Assembly: GCA_023416275.1 (NCBI GenBank)
Contig: JAEZIB010000038.1
Location: 1 to 64,000, forward strand
Direction: 5' to 3'
From: Bacillota bacterium
GTDB taxonomy: Bacteria; Bacillota; Clostridia; Acetivibrionales; DSM-1351
Length of the DNA stretch: 64,000 nucleotides
Both the position numbers and the translations under genes were made by a program. The notes below the pieces were generated by a model that searched no databases, was not told the origin of the DNA, and was given only the letters and a program-made list of their open reading frames with translations. Positions 18,056-26,698 of the stretch are shown piece after piece (the stretch's first letter is position 1; the number at the start of each line of letters is the position of its first letter).

Positions 18056-19444
18056 TTGTTAATTATAAAAATTAAGACTGTTTTCAGATGTAGTAATTGT
18101 GGCTATGAAGCTTCCAAATGGGTAGGCTGCTGCCCCGACTGTAACAAATGGAATACCCTTGAAGAGAAAACTGTAGAAGCTAAAAAAAACAAAGCTTCCT
18201 CAACCAGAGTATTTAAAAAGATTGCCCGATTAAATGAGATTAAAGCCACTAACAGTGACCGTATTCTAACCGGAATAAATGAGTTTAATAGGGTAATGGG
18301 CGGAGGAATAGTGAGGGACTCCATTACAATTATTACTGCAAAGCCTGGAGCCGGTAAGTCTACACTTCTACTACAGGTGGCAGGAGATGTCGCAGCTAAG
18401 GGTTATAAGGTGCTCTATGCTTCTGGCGAAGAAAGTGAGAGTCAGATAAAAAACAGAGCAGACAGGCTCTTTGATAAAATTGAAACAGGAGTATGGGTTT
18501 ATTCAGACAACAGCATGGATAATGTTCTGGAGGTTGTCAAACAGATTGATCCGGATTTAGTGATAGTAGATAGTATACAAACCTTTGTTCTTGAGGAATT
18601 TCCTGGTTCCAGAGCCGGTTCTCCCACTCAAACTATGGAATGTGCAAATGAATTGCTCAAGCTTGCAAAAGACCCCTCAAAGCCAAGAGCAGTATTCTTG
18701 GTTGGACAAATGAATAAAAGTGAGGAAATAGCAGGTTTACGTGCGCTGGAACATCTTGTAGATGCTGTTTTGATATTAGATGGTGACAATGAAGAGGAAT
18801 TGAGAGGGCTTTCTGTCTCAAAAAACAGATTTGGGAGTACCTGGGAGAGAGGCTATTTTTCAATGACTGAAAATGGTCTTGTATCAATAGACAATCCTTC
18901 AGAGTATTTTATGACAAGTAGAGATGAAAATGAAAGGGTTTCAGGAAGTGCGTTAACAGTTGTTAAGGATGGATCTAGACCTATTATTGTAGAAATAGAA
19001 AGCTTGGTGTCAAAGACTTTTACTCCTTACCCATCCAGAATAGGTGAATGTGTTCGCCGAGAACAGCTAAGTACCTTGATATCAATTCTTGAACAGAGAG
19101 GGAAAGTATCTCTTTATGATAAGGATGTAGTCATTAAAACCACTGGAGGACTTAAATTCAAAGAGCAAACAGTAAATTTAGCTATTATTATGAGTATAGT
19201 CTCTTCAGTACTTGACAAGGAAATACCAAATGATACCGCTTTTATTGCCGATGTGGGTTTAACAGGTGAGCTAAAAAAGGTTCCTTCCTTGGAGCTTCGA
19301 ATAAGAGAGCTTGACAGAAGAGGTTTTAAAAGGGCATATGTAGCTAAAAATACCATTGCACGTACTTTGGATATAAAAAATGTTGAAGTGATAGAGCTTA
19401 AACTTCTTCAAGATGTTATACGACATGTGTTTAATAAAGGATAA
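18056..19444 (+). CDS. radA: DNA repair protein RadA
   Basis: RecA-related helicase that processes recombination intermediates. The product of about 460 residues has an N-terminal C4 zinc finger (CSNCGYEASKWVGCCPDC). The RecA core has Walker A AKPGAGKST (about 99) and the RadA-specific VSKNRFGS motif (about 258). A C-terminal Lon-like domain follows. Start choice is odd: no ATG is available. TTG 18056 abuts AGGAG with no spacer, while ATT 18062 would have a normal 6-base spacer and give the usual RadA N-terminus. In Bacillus it follows clpC directly; here 5 kb of unrelated genes intervene. Confidence 0.95.
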   Translation: MLIIKIKTVFRCSNCGYEASKWVGCCPDCNKWNTLEEKTVEAKKNKASSTRVFKKIARLNEIKATNSDRILTGINEFNRVMGGGIVRDSITIITAKPGAGKSTLLLQVAGDVAAKGYKVLYASGEESESQIKNRADRLFDKIETGVWVYSDNSMDNVLEVVKQIDPDLVIVDSIQTFVLEEFPGSRAGSPTQTMECANELLKLAKDPSKPRAVFLVGQMNKSEEIAGLRALEHLVDAVLILDGDNEEELRGLSVSKNRFGSTWERGYFSMTENGLVSIDNPSEYFMTSRDENERVSGSALTVVKDGSRPIIVEIESLVSKTFTPYPSRIGECVRREQLSTLISILEQRGKVSLYDKDVVIKTTGGLKFKEQTVNLAIIMSIVSSVLDKEIPNDTAFIADVGLTGELKKVPSLELRIRELDRRGFKRAYVAKNTIARTLDIKNVEVIELKLLQDVIRHVFNKG

Positions 19445-19489
19445 ATAACATAAATGCAAGTTGAAAATATATGCAGGAGGGCTGCAATA

Positions 19490-19990
19490 ATGCTTAAGAA
19501 GAGTGAATTGATAAGTGAAATGATCAAATACTATGCTGGAGACATCAAAAGAATTAATCATTTTATGAAAGTATACAGCTATGCCAAAACAATAGGTGAG
19601 ATGGAAGGCTTAGATAATATAAAGCAGGAAATATTGGAAGTGGCAGCTATTGTTCATGATATAGGTATAAAAGTCAGTGAGCAGAAGTACAATTCAAGTG
19701 CGGGCAAATACCAGGAGATTGAAGGTCCTGCAATTGCAAAGAATATGCTTGAGAGGCTTGGTTTTGATGATTTGCTTGCAGATAGAGTTTGTTTTCTTGT
19801 AGGGCATCATCATACATATACTGCTATTGATGATATTGACTTTCAAATTCTTGTTGAAGCTGACTTTTTAGTTAATGTACATGAAGATGAAATATCTAAA
19901 GTTTCAGTGTTAAAAATAAGAGATAAGTATTTTAAAACAAAAGCAGGCAAGAGTTATTTAAAATTGATGTATCTAAATGAGGAAAATTAG
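19490..19990 (+). CDS. HD-domain phosphohydrolase
   Basis: A 166-residue single-domain HD protein. Metal-binding residues appear as H in NHFMKVYSYA, the HD pair in VHDIG (about 61) and GHHHTY near 104, then D in LVEADFLVN. It resembles small HD hydrolases acting on nucleotides or phosphoesters; the substrate is unknown. ATG 19490 follows CAGGAGG; an upstream in-frame ATG (19454) has no ribosome site. It lies 45 bases after radA and so is probably co-transcribed. In other Firmicutes this position usually holds disA. A terminator hairpin follows. Confidence 0.85.
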   Translation: MLKKSELISEMIKYYAGDIKRINHFMKVYSYAKTIGEMEGLDNIKQEILEVAAIVHDIGIKVSEQKYNSSAGKYQEIEGPAIAKNMLERLGFDDLLADRVCFLVGHHHTYTAIDDIDFQILVEADFLVNVHEDEISKVSVLKIRDKYFKTKAGKSYLKLMYLNEEN

Positions 19991-20008
19991 ATATTAAAAA
20001 TAAAAAAC

Positions 20009-20037
20009 GAGCTAGGCAAATTAAAATTGACTAGCTC
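20009..20037 (+). terminator. Candidate terminator after radA-HD pair
   Basis: Stem GAGCTAG/CTAGCTC with a 15-base loop, followed by TGTTTGTT; 18 bases past the stop. Moderate strength. Confidence 0.6.
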
Positions 20038-20103
20038 TGTTTGTTATCATACTTAAATAACCTATACTTCAAATAGGTATACTATTTTGACAATACAAGC
20101 TTT

Positions 20104-20499
20104 CTACCTCAAGTTGTATTTTCCAAGCATACGTATTCTATCATTTTCCTTAAGAATAATATCATATAGATTTAAATCAAGTGCATTGCATATGGATGCC
20201 AAGTAAAATACATTTCTTCCGATATCTCTTTCAATAGCATCTCTGCAATTTTCACATAAGGTACCTTCGATATGGCTTTCCACAGAATTTTTCATTTCGT
20301 CTAGACTAACGTCATCAGGGATTTCCTGCTTATGTGCGGAAATAGTCATGCAACCGCATTGTGTAACAGTCTTTATAACTGCCCTATTAACTCTGGAATT
20401 TGAATCCTGATATTTCGTAATCAAATCAAGTATACTTTTATTTCTAATAAGTAATTCCTGTGCAGTGTATTGAAAATCATCAATAAGCATATCTTTCAT
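20104..20499 (-). CDS. Conserved clostridial-type protein of unknown function
   Basis: 131 residues, soluble, mostly helical by appearance. A conserved-looking core includes RNKSILDLITKYQDSNSRVN and TQCGCMTISAHKQ. A CENC pair (about 90) could, with CGC, bind metal or form a disulphide. The first in-frame codon GTG lies in the ribosome site GAGGTGA; ATG 20499 is the better start. I do not recognise a characterised family. It is a single gene convergent with the radA-HD operon and divergent from a promoter-terminator pair at 20620-20712. Confidence 0.75.
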   Translation of the reverse strand: MKDMLIDDFQYTAQELLIRNKSILDLITKYQDSNSRVNRAVIKTVTQCGCMTISAHKQEIPDDVSLDEMKNSVESHIEGTLCENCRDAIERDIGRNVFYLASICNALDLNLYDIILKENDRIRMLGKYNLR

Positions 20500-20619
20500 A
20501 TGATTCACCTCAGTATTAGATGTCTAGTCTAATTATACGTTCTTACTAGAGGTTATGTCAAATAAAAACAATGGTTTAACAAAAAATATAATTTCCATAT
20601 ATATTATTGTGACTATTTT

Positions 20620-20648
20620 TTGACATTGCAAATTCTTTGTAGTATACT
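20620..20648 (+). promoter_or_regulatory. Strong sigma-A promoter
   Basis: TTGACA (20620-20625), exact 17-base spacer, TATACT (20643-20648). It is among the best promoters in the window. The next gene on this strand starts almost 700 bases away, beyond a terminator. Confidence 0.8.
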
Positions 20649-20654
20649 AAAATT

Positions 20655-20712
20655 AATAGAAGTAAATATGTAGCTAATCAAACGCACTCAATGTTTAAAG
20701 GTGCGTTTTAAT
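20655..20712 (+). ncRNA. Candidate short RNA between a promoter and a terminator
   Basis: Transcription from the promoter at 20620-20648 should start near 20655. A perfect 8-base stem AAACGCAC/GTGCGTTT (20680-20687 and 20701-20708) with T-rich 3' flank closes the unit after about 55 bases. No open frame with a ribosome site fits inside. It could be a small RNA or a terminated leader for carD. No known family is recognised. Confidence 0.5.
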
Positions 20713-21204
20713 ATTATATTCATTAACATCTTTAATAAGTCGATTATGGTTTGAAGCCGCCTTTGCTAGTATTAGCTCATAAATTTTGAAACGATTTTTT
20801 GATGGCTAGTAAGGGATATACATAAATATTGAAAATTCTTCCTAATTGGGTGGTTTCACAAGTAAGCAACCCAAATTCTTGCGCTTAAAGTTGGTGTGTT
20901 CTAAGTATCAAGCTTGAAAAATAGCCTAAGCTAATCCGAGCGGGTGCTTTTCACAGATAGTATTACCAAATATGTGCAGGAGGTTGGCGTTTAGGCTGGC
21001 TTCAAAACTCAAGCTCATTAGATAGAATATTGTTTTTGAGCTGGGTAGTAATTGACTTTTGCTAACTTAGAAAGTGGCTCAAAATTAATTCAACATGACT
21101 TAGGTTTTAGCACATAATATTTATTTGCTAAGCTAAAATTACAAAAGGAAATACATTAGGATATTGTTCAAAAAGGAGGCTACTTCTGAGAGTAGCTGAG
21201 TAAT
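20713..21204. other. Intergenic region with repeat-like hairpins, no gene
   Basis: No coding frame with a ribosome site. Contains an AAGCTCATTAG...TTTTTGAGCTGGG hairpin near 21012-21046 that resembles the 5' hairpin of family L leaders. A TATGTGCAGGAGGTTGGCG patch near 20970 also recalls family L 3' ends. These may be decayed copies; the boundaries are unclear. Confidence 0.4.
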
Positions 21205-21330
21205 CCTTTGTACGAACATGGCGTGTTTGGAATGGAACTGTCAAAAATATCAGCGTACCTTTGCGAGGCAGAGGTTCTCCACTGAAGTCTTTAACAATAT
21301 TTTTAGCCCCAATGGGGCGTGGAGGTTACT
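21205..21330 (+). promoter_or_regulatory. Family L leader cassette before carD
   Basis: Contains TTTGTACGAACATGGCGTG, a variable middle, then GCCCC-AAT-GGGGC immediately before GTGGAGGTTACT and the carD ATG. The same order (TTTGTRCGAACAT..., GCCC/GGGC hairpin, GGAGGTTA) precedes ku, a nucleotidyltransferase gene and hisZ. The hairpin adjoins the Shine-Dalgarno, so it could control ribosome access. Confidence 0.7.
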
Positions 21331-21813
21331 ATGTATAATGTAGGAGATAAAATAGTATATCCTATGCATGGTGCAGGCATTATTGAGTCTATTGAAGAAA
21401 AAGAGATTCTTGGGAAGCTTTGTAGTTATTATGTTATGAAAATTCCAATCGGTGACTTAAAAGTAATGATACCAACTAATAATGTTAATGACATAGGAAT
21501 ACGTGATGTTATTAGCATTTCTGAAGCTGACAAGGTCTTTAAAGCCTTTAAAAATGAACCGCATGAATTATCTTCAAATTGGAATAAGCGCTATAGGGAA
21601 AATATGACTAAGATTAAAAGTGGCAATATATTTGAAGTGGCTGATGTTGTTGGATGTCTTATGCAGCGGGATAGAGACAGAGGACTATCTACAGGTGAGA
21701 GAAAAATGTTAAGCAGTGCAAAACAGATACTAATAAGTGAGTTAGTTCTTGCAAAAGGATTAAATCAGCATGAGGTTGAGGACAAGATTCAAGAATATCT
21801 TTATGCTGAGTAA
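21331..21813 (+). CDS. CarD/CdnL-family transcription regulator
   Basis: A 160-residue protein with an N-terminal CarD/TRCF RNA-polymerase-interaction domain (NVGDKIVYPMHGAGIIESIE, residues 2-21) and a helical C-terminal DNA-binding domain rich in basic residues (RDRDRGLSTGERKML). CarD proteins bind the RNAP beta subunit and stabilise open complexes at rRNA and other promoters. An in-frame upstream ATG at 21319 falls before the GGAGGT site; ATG 21331 is the start. It is followed 21 bases later by the PIN-TRAM gene, in a probable carD-yacL-ispD operon. The leader is a family L cassette. Confidence 0.93.
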   Translation: MYNVGDKIVYPMHGAGIIESIEEKEILGKLCSYYVMKIPIGDLKVMIPTNNVNDIGIRDVISISEADKVFKAFKNEPHELSSNWNKRYRENMTKIKSGNIFEVADVVGCLMQRDRDRGLSTGERKMLSSAKQILISELVLAKGLNQHEVEDKIQEYLYAE

Positions 21814-21834
21814 AACTTTTGAAGGAGAGAAAAC

Positions 21835-22890
21835 GTGTTAAATAGAATAATAAAAGCTTCTTTTTCTATTTTGGGAGCAGTTACTGGCTATAGCATTTTA
21901 AGAACAATTTTTATAAATAATAATATAAATATCAGTGAGAGTATTCGAATTTCTATTTTCGTTATATTTTCATTGTTTTTTTGCGCTGTATTTTATTTTG
22001 TATCTGCAAAAATTATTGAGTCCTTGGGTGGGTTTATCGACAAATTTGAAAGCCGGATACAAAATATAACTCTTTCTGAATTGCTTATATGTGCTATTGG
22101 GCTTATTATGGGTCTAATTGTTGCGAATTTAATAAGCATACCAATTTTGAAGATTGAGATACTAGGAGTAACTTTTGCAGTTTTAATTAATATATTATTA
22201 GGATTTGCTGGCGTGGCTCTTGCCCTGAAAAAAAAGAATGATAATTTTTCGGATTTTTTTAAGGATTCTAAAAACCCTTCAAAATCAGCTTCTTTAGGAC
22301 AATCAAAGCTTCTAGATACCAGCACTATAATTGATGGCAGGATATTGGACATATATTCTACTGGATTTGTGGAGGGACACATTATTATTCCTTCTTTTGT
22401 ACTAGAGGAGCTTAGGCATATTGCAGATTCTGCAGATGGAACAAGAAGGGCAAGAGGAAGGAGAGGCCTTGACATCCTGAATTTACTCCAAAAGGATAAT
22501 AATTATGTGGTAAGAATAGCTGAACTGGACTATAAGGATATTCAAGAGGTGGATGAAATGCTGCTAAAGGCTTCACTGGAACTGAAATGTAAGTTGGTTA
22601 CTACCGACTACAACCTCAGTAAGGTGGCAAGGCTAAGAGGGATTGATGTGTTAAATATTAATGATTTGGCAAATGCAGTTAAGCCAATTGCTTTACCTGG
22701 TGAAGAGATGAATGTCCAAATTATAAAAGACGGTAAGGAAGCTGGACAAGGTGTGGCTTTTCTTGATGACGGGACTATGATTGTTGTTGAGGGTGGAAAG
22801 AAATATTTAGGAGAAACAATCCAAATAATTGTAACAAGTGTACTTCAGACCTCAGCAGGAAGATTAATTTTTGCTAAGCCTGATAAATAA
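21835..22890 (+). CDS. PIN-TRAM domain membrane protein (YacL family)
   Basis: 351 residues: four hydrophobic helices in the first 125 residues, then a PIN nuclease-like domain starting LLDTSTIIDGRILDI (about 160). Acidic residues recur at LEELRH and TTDYNLSKVA. A C-terminal TRAM RNA-binding domain follows (about 285-345). This matches Bacillus YacL, whose role is undefined; membrane-anchored RNase activity is inferred from the domains. GTG 21835 follows GAAGGAGAG. It keeps the conserved position before ispD. Confidence 0.92.
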   Translation: MLNRIIKASFSILGAVTGYSILRTIFINNNINISESIRISIFVIFSLFFCAVFYFVSAKIIESLGGFIDKFESRIQNITLSELLICAIGLIMGLIVANLISIPILKIEILGVTFAVLINILLGFAGVALALKKKNDNFSDFFKDSKNPSKSASLGQSKLLDTSTIIDGRILDIYSTGFVEGHIIIPSFVLEELRHIADSADGTRRARGRRGLDILNLLQKDNNYVVRIAELDYKDIQEVDEMLLKASLELKCKLVTTDYNLSKVARLRGIDVLNINDLANAVKPIALPGEEMNVQIIKDGKEAGQGVAFLDDGTMIVVEGGKKYLGETIQIIVTSVLQTSAGRLIFAKPDK

Positions 22891-22965
22891 TACTATTTCG
22901 CATTGACAAAGGGATTGTAGTATTTAAAATGCTAATAATTGAACTGATGGAGGTTATACGTAAAA

Positions 22966-23709
22966 TTGGGTTTAAATAAAGAAGCTGGTTTAGTTAAGAA
23001 CATAATAACTGAAAAGACAACAGCAATAATTACAGCTGCCGGAAAAGGCACAAGAATGAATTCCGACATAAACAAACAGTATCTTGATATTGCAGGAATA
23101 CCTGTTTTGGCTAGAACAATAGCCTCCTTTGAGAAATGTGATGCTATTACTGATATTATTGTAGTTGTTAATGAAGATGACATTCAGTATTGCAGAAGTA
23201 ATATTATTGAGCAATATAATTTTTCAAAGGTTAAAGCATTAATCCGTGGCGGTTCAGAACGTCAAAATTCAGTATATAAAGGTTTATGTGCTTCTGATAA
23301 AAGCAGTAAAATTGTGCTGATTCATGATGGTGCAAGACCCTTTGTGAGTAATAAGAATATTATTGATTGTGTATTAGCAGCAAAAGAATATGGTGCATGT
23401 GGAATAGGGGTTAGGCTTAAAGACACTATTAAAATATGTGACCAAAATGGCTTTGTAAAAACTACGCCTGACAGAAGCAGTTTATGGAGTATTCAGACGC
23501 CTCAAGCATTTACATATGACATAATAATGAATGCACATAAAATGGCAATCCAAAGTGGTTATATTGGTACAGATGATTTAGTTTTAGTTGAGAGACAGGG
23601 AATACAGGTTAAAATTATTGAAGGCAGCTATCAGAATATTAAAATAACTACGCCTGAGGATTTGATAATAGGTGAGTCAATTGCAAAAAGCATAGGGGAT
23701 AGTATATAA
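22966..23709 (+). CDS. ispD: 2-C-methyl-D-erythritol 4-phosphate cytidylyltransferase
   Basis: Transfers CMP from CTP to MEP in the non-mevalonate isoprenoid pathway. The 247-residue product has the glycine-rich CTP site AAGKGTRMNSDINKQY (about 24-39), GGSERQNSVYKGL, HDGARPFVS and TPQAF. The start is uncertain: TTG 22966 lies 12 bases after GGAGGT, a long spacing, and no ATG fits, so about 18 residues precede the usual N-terminus. It follows the PIN-TRAM gene by 75 bases. IspF is on the opposite strand here instead of directly downstream. Confidence 0.95.
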   Translation: MGLNKEAGLVKNIITEKTTAIITAAGKGTRMNSDINKQYLDIAGIPVLARTIASFEKCDAITDIIVVVNEDDIQYCRSNIIEQYNFSKVKALIRGGSERQNSVYKGLCASDKSSKIVLIHDGARPFVSNKNIIDCVLAAKEYGACGIGVRLKDTIKICDQNGFVKTTPDRSSLWSIQTPQAFTYDIIMNAHKMAIQSGYIGTDDLVLVERQGIQVKIIEGSYQNIKITTPEDLIIGESIAKSIGDSI

Positions 23710-23714
23710 TTATT

Positions 23715-23770
23715 AACTCAATTTCCTACATAAAAGTCTTTGTTTTGTAAGCTAATCAATGGTTTATATC
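23715..23770 (+). repeat. Family C dispersed repeat
   Basis: AACTCAATTTCCTACATAAA, then AGTCTTTG and CTAATCAATGGTTTAT, matching the consensus seen at 1108 and 2550. Confidence 0.55.
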
Positions 23771-23796
23771 AAAAAATAATATAGAGCTTAATAAAG

Positions 23797-23839
23797 CTGG
23801 TGCAAATTTAATTCTTTGGCTTAACAAGACTTGCACCAG
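23797..23839. terminator. Hairpin between convergent ispD and ispF
   Basis: Perfect stem CTGGTGCAA/TTGCACCAG with a 25-base loop, followed by TATTT. It could end transcription from either side. Confidence 0.6.
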
Positions 23840-23848
23840 TATTTCCCA

Positions 23849-23873
23849 GCCTCGTTGAATCTAGTCGTTATAA
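23849..23873 (+). repeat. Internally deleted remnant of a family A repeat
   Basis: GCCTCGTTGAATC followed by TAGTCGTTATAA joins the domain I closing strand (GCCTCG) directly to the 3' end (GAATCTAGGCGTTATAA). It runs into the ispF stop codon at 23868-23870, so the repeat end supplies the last bases of ispF. Confidence 0.6.
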
Positions 23874-24338
23874 TGCTGTTACGCAGCAAAAGGCTTGAAT
23901 ACCTTTTCCTTGACCAAAAGCAGTAAGTCCTTCACCTGTTGTGGCTGTAATTCCAACACTATTCTCAGGGAGTCCTAGTAACTCTCCAATCACTTTTTGC
24001 ATTTTAGATATTTTAGGGGATATTTTGGGATATGAACATTCTATGGTAATTGAAACATGTACAATTTTTATATTGTCCAGATATTTCAGTGCCTCCAAAA
24101 CATAGGCTGAACTATCTGTAATTCCATTCTCTATGCACATTTTATCAGCTATTTTGCCTAAAATATTAACACCTGTAACTCCAGAAATAGCATTAGTCAG
24201 GGCATGAAGAACAACATCTGCGTCACTATTTCCTGCAAGAGGCGTTACACCATCAAATATAACTCCGCCTAGTATAAATTTTTTTTGAGTATTTTCAAAA
24301 TCAAATTTATGGCTGTCTTGTCCTATTCCAACTTTCAT
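23868..24338 (-). CDS. ispF: 2-C-methyl-D-erythritol 2,4-cyclodiphosphate synthase
   Basis: Cyclises CDP-ME 2-phosphate to MEcPP with release of CMP; a homotrimeric Zn enzyme. The 156-residue protein is full length. Metal ligands lie in GIGQDSHKF (D8, H10), and the family signature SDADVVLHALTNAI is at about 37. ECSYPKISP and ATTGEGLTAFGQGKGI are in the C-terminal half. It is convergent with ispD. Its stop codon lies in a family A remnant. No clear promoter is seen in the 480-base gap upstream. Confidence 0.96.
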   Translation of the reverse strand: MKVGIGQDSHKFDFENTQKKFILGGVIFDGVTPLAGNSDADVVLHALTNAISGVTGVNILGKIADKMCIENGITDSSAYVLEALKYLDNIKIVHVSITIECSYPKISPKISKMQKVIGELLGLPENSVGITATTGEGLTAFGQGKGIQAFCCVTAL

Positions 24339-24823
24339 AAGTTTGCCCCCACTTTTTAATTATAAAGTTTTTCACATTTTGTTTACTATAAATATTTACA
24401 ATCATTATATTATACATGCTATAACACTTCAAGTGCATATAGAGTGCCTTTAAGACAATTAAATGACAAATTAGGTGTGGAAATATTTGAATTATAACAT
24501 ATTGGTTTTTTTGCCCATCGTTAAATGACTTAACTGCGGTATTTACATAAATAATTAAAATGATATAATCTCTAAAATTAGTGCATTTTTTCAGTTCGTT
24601 TGAGTTGAATTTTTTAGCCTAAAGATTCAGGTAATATATTTCTCAAAAAGCTAATAAATATGAAAAACATGTCAATACTAAAAGTATACGTTTTTATCCA
24701 TGATTTGTTTTTAGTACAATTAATTACAAGTAAGTTAGTGGATTGGACTATGAAAAATACATTTTTAATACTGCATAATATTTTCATTATTTTTTATGCA
24801 ATTATGAGGAGTGGGAGGTTTCT
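24339..24823. other. Divergent intergenic region, no gene
   Basis: About 480 AT-rich bases between ispF and the CAP-domain gene, both transcribed away from it. No frame with a ribosome site, no strong hairpin and no near-consensus sigma-A promoter is visible. Promoters of another sigma class could be present. Confidence 0.5.
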
Positions 24824-25618
24824 ATGATAAAAAGGAGATTATTGGTATCAATATTACTTTTATTGGTTACGCTATTTACTGTTTTTCCGATGGGAACAGG
24901 TCAGTTCAAGGTTGAGGCTTCTGAAGCCTATAAAAGCATGGAACTCGCAACTGGTGTAGTCACTGCAACAAATGTAAATTTACGTACTGGTCCTGCAACT
25001 ACTTTTGATATTATTTGTAAACTTAAAAAGAACCAGGGAATTACCATTATCGGAAAAATGGGAGATTGGTACGCTGTTTATGTAGGATCAAGCGGCAATG
25101 TGGGAGCAATTACATCTCAATATGTTAAGGTTGACACAACAAAGGAAACAACTAATAAAACCAATACAAAAACTGTTTCAGCTAAGGCTACGAAAGCTGT
25201 AAACACTGTCACTGCAACGGCTACGAAGGCTAAGGATATTTCATCTGATGAACAGGCATTGTTGGATTTAATAAATACAGAAAGAAAAAAACAGGGCTTA
25301 GTGGCATTAGAGTTTGATGCTAACCTAGTAAATATAGCAAGATTAAAGGCTAAGGATATGAAAGATAATAATTATTTTAGCCATACATCAAAATTCTATG
25401 GTTCACCTTTTGATATGATGAAAAAGTATGACATCAAATTTAGTGCTGCAGGTGAAAATATTGCTGGAAATCAGTCAGTTGAAAAGGCTGTAAAAGCTTG
25501 GTCAAATGAAAGTGGAAATAATCTATACAATAAAAAGTTTACACATACAGGTATAGGAATTGTGGACAGCCCAACATATGGAAAGATATTTGTACAGATG
25601 TTTATAAGGAAGACATAA
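24824..25618 (+). CDS. Secreted SH3-like and CAP (SCP/PR1, YkwD-type) domain protein
   Basis: 264 residues with a Sec signal peptide (MIKRRLLVSILLLLVTLF, cleavage near residue 32). A bacterial SH3 domain at about 44-105 (VNLRTGPATTFDII) is likely to bind the cell wall. A Thr/Lys/Ala-rich linker follows. The C-terminal CAP domain (about 140-262) has DLINTERKKQGL, NNYFSHTS, GENIAGN and HTGIGIV, and the cavity histidines are present. Such proteins are extracellular; YkwD-like members are spore or wall associated in clostridia, with unknown activity. The ribosome site is GGGAGG. It is monocistronic with a strong terminator. Confidence 0.92.
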   Translation: MIKRRLLVSILLLLVTLFTVFPMGTGQFKVEASEAYKSMELATGVVTATNVNLRTGPATTFDIICKLKKNQGITIIGKMGDWYAVYVGSSGNVGAITSQYVKVDTTKETTNKTNTKTVSAKATKAVNTVTATATKAKDISSDEQALLDLINTERKKQGLVALEFDANLVNIARLKAKDMKDNNYFSHTSKFYGSPFDMMKKYDIKFSAAGENIAGNQSVEKAVKAWSNESGNNLYNKKFTHTGIGIVDSPTYGKIFVQMFIRKT

Positions 25619-25671
25619 TGAATAATCATGAATACTATGTTCAAATATCATATAAATGAATTCTCTATTAT

Positions 25672-25712
25672 AAAGTGCTTGAAATACTACCGACAATAGT
25701 TTCAAGCACTTT
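25672..25712. terminator. Bidirectional terminator between CAP protein and RluA genes
   Basis: Perfect 13-base stem AAAGTGCTTGAAA/TTTCAAGCACTTT with a 15-base loop and A/T-rich flanks. Confidence 0.85.
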
Positions 25713-25731
25713 CATTATTACCCTGAATAAA

Positions 25732-26637
25732 TTAAAACTTCTGATTATTAATTATGTTCTCCAAATCAAAAGGTGGAGCAATTGAAATTGTCTTGTCCTT
25801 CAAATAATCTAGATGCTTTGCTGGACTTGTAAAAGCAAAAGTAAGCTTATTAGCGCAAAGCATTTGATATTTTGCGCTGTATCTTTTATTTTCAGCATTT
25901 TTACCATATTTACCATCACCAATTATCGGATGGCCATAAAATGAAAGATGCGCACGAATTTGATGAGTTTTACCCGTTATTAGCTCTACTTCTAGCAAAC
26001 TCAGGTTATCTAATGACTTAATAACGTTATATCTGGTAACAATTTTCACAGAATCTTTAGACTTTTTATCTGAGATAAAGACTTTGCTAATCTTCTCATT
26101 TTTCTCCAAGTAGTCAGTAAGCTCAGCTTGTTTCTTTTCCATAATGCCCGAAACAACGCAATTATAATACTTTTGTATTTCTCTGTGCTTTATTTTATCC
26201 AACATAATGTCCAGTGTTGCTTGGTTTTTTGCAAGAACAACCAAGCCGCTTGTGTTTCTGTCTAGTCTATGGCACAATGCAATATCAGTGCCATACTGTT
26301 TTTGAAGCTTGTCGATGAGAGTAGCTTCTTTTTGGTTACTATCAGGATGTACAGGAATACCTTGAGCTTTATTTACTACCAAAAGATTATTATCCTCAAA
26401 AACAACACTATAACCCTCATCACTTTTGCCAAACAGGAAGTCATCAATAATATAAATATCAATTATATCTCCGCTTGATACTACATAGTCTTCTTTTACT
26501 CGAACACCATTTACCTTAATGTCTTTTTTACGAAGTGCTTTGAATAACATACCAGATGTTAAATTAGGGAAAAAATCCCGTATTACTCTTTCGATTTTTT
26601 TGCTTTCGTGTTTGTTTTCTGCAATTACTGTTCTCAT
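25732..26637 (-). CDS. RluA-family pseudouridine synthase
   Basis: Isomerises uridine to pseudouridine in rRNA or tRNA. The 301-residue protein has an N-terminal S4 RNA-binding domain (about 15-65, LFKALRKKDIKVNGVRV) and the RluA catalytic domain. The active-site motif is HRLDRNTSGLVVLAK (catalytic Asp about 125), with the conserved GKTHQIRAHLS near 220. The exact target base is not predictable. The ribosome site is weak (TAAATAAAAT). It lies 61 bases downstream of the nucleotidyltransferase/PMM gene and may be co-transcribed. Confidence 0.93.
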   Translation of the reverse strand: MRTVIAENKHESKKIERVIRDFFPNLTSGMLFKALRKKDIKVNGVRVKEDYVVSSGDIIDIYIIDDFLFGKSDEGYSVVFEDNNLLVVNKAQGIPVHPDSNQKEATLIDKLQKQYGTDIALCHRLDRNTSGLVVLAKNQATLDIMLDKIKHREIQKYYNCVVSGIMEKKQAELTDYLEKNEKISKVFISDKKSKDSVKIVTRYNVIKSLDNLSLLEVELITGKTHQIRAHLSFYGHPIIGDGKYGKNAENKRYSAKYQMLCANKLTFAFTSPAKHLDYLKDKTISIAPPFDLENIINNQKF

Positions 26638-26698
26638 TTTATATTTTATTTAGGACAACAAAATATTAAGACCCAAATTTAATAAGGGATGTCATTAT

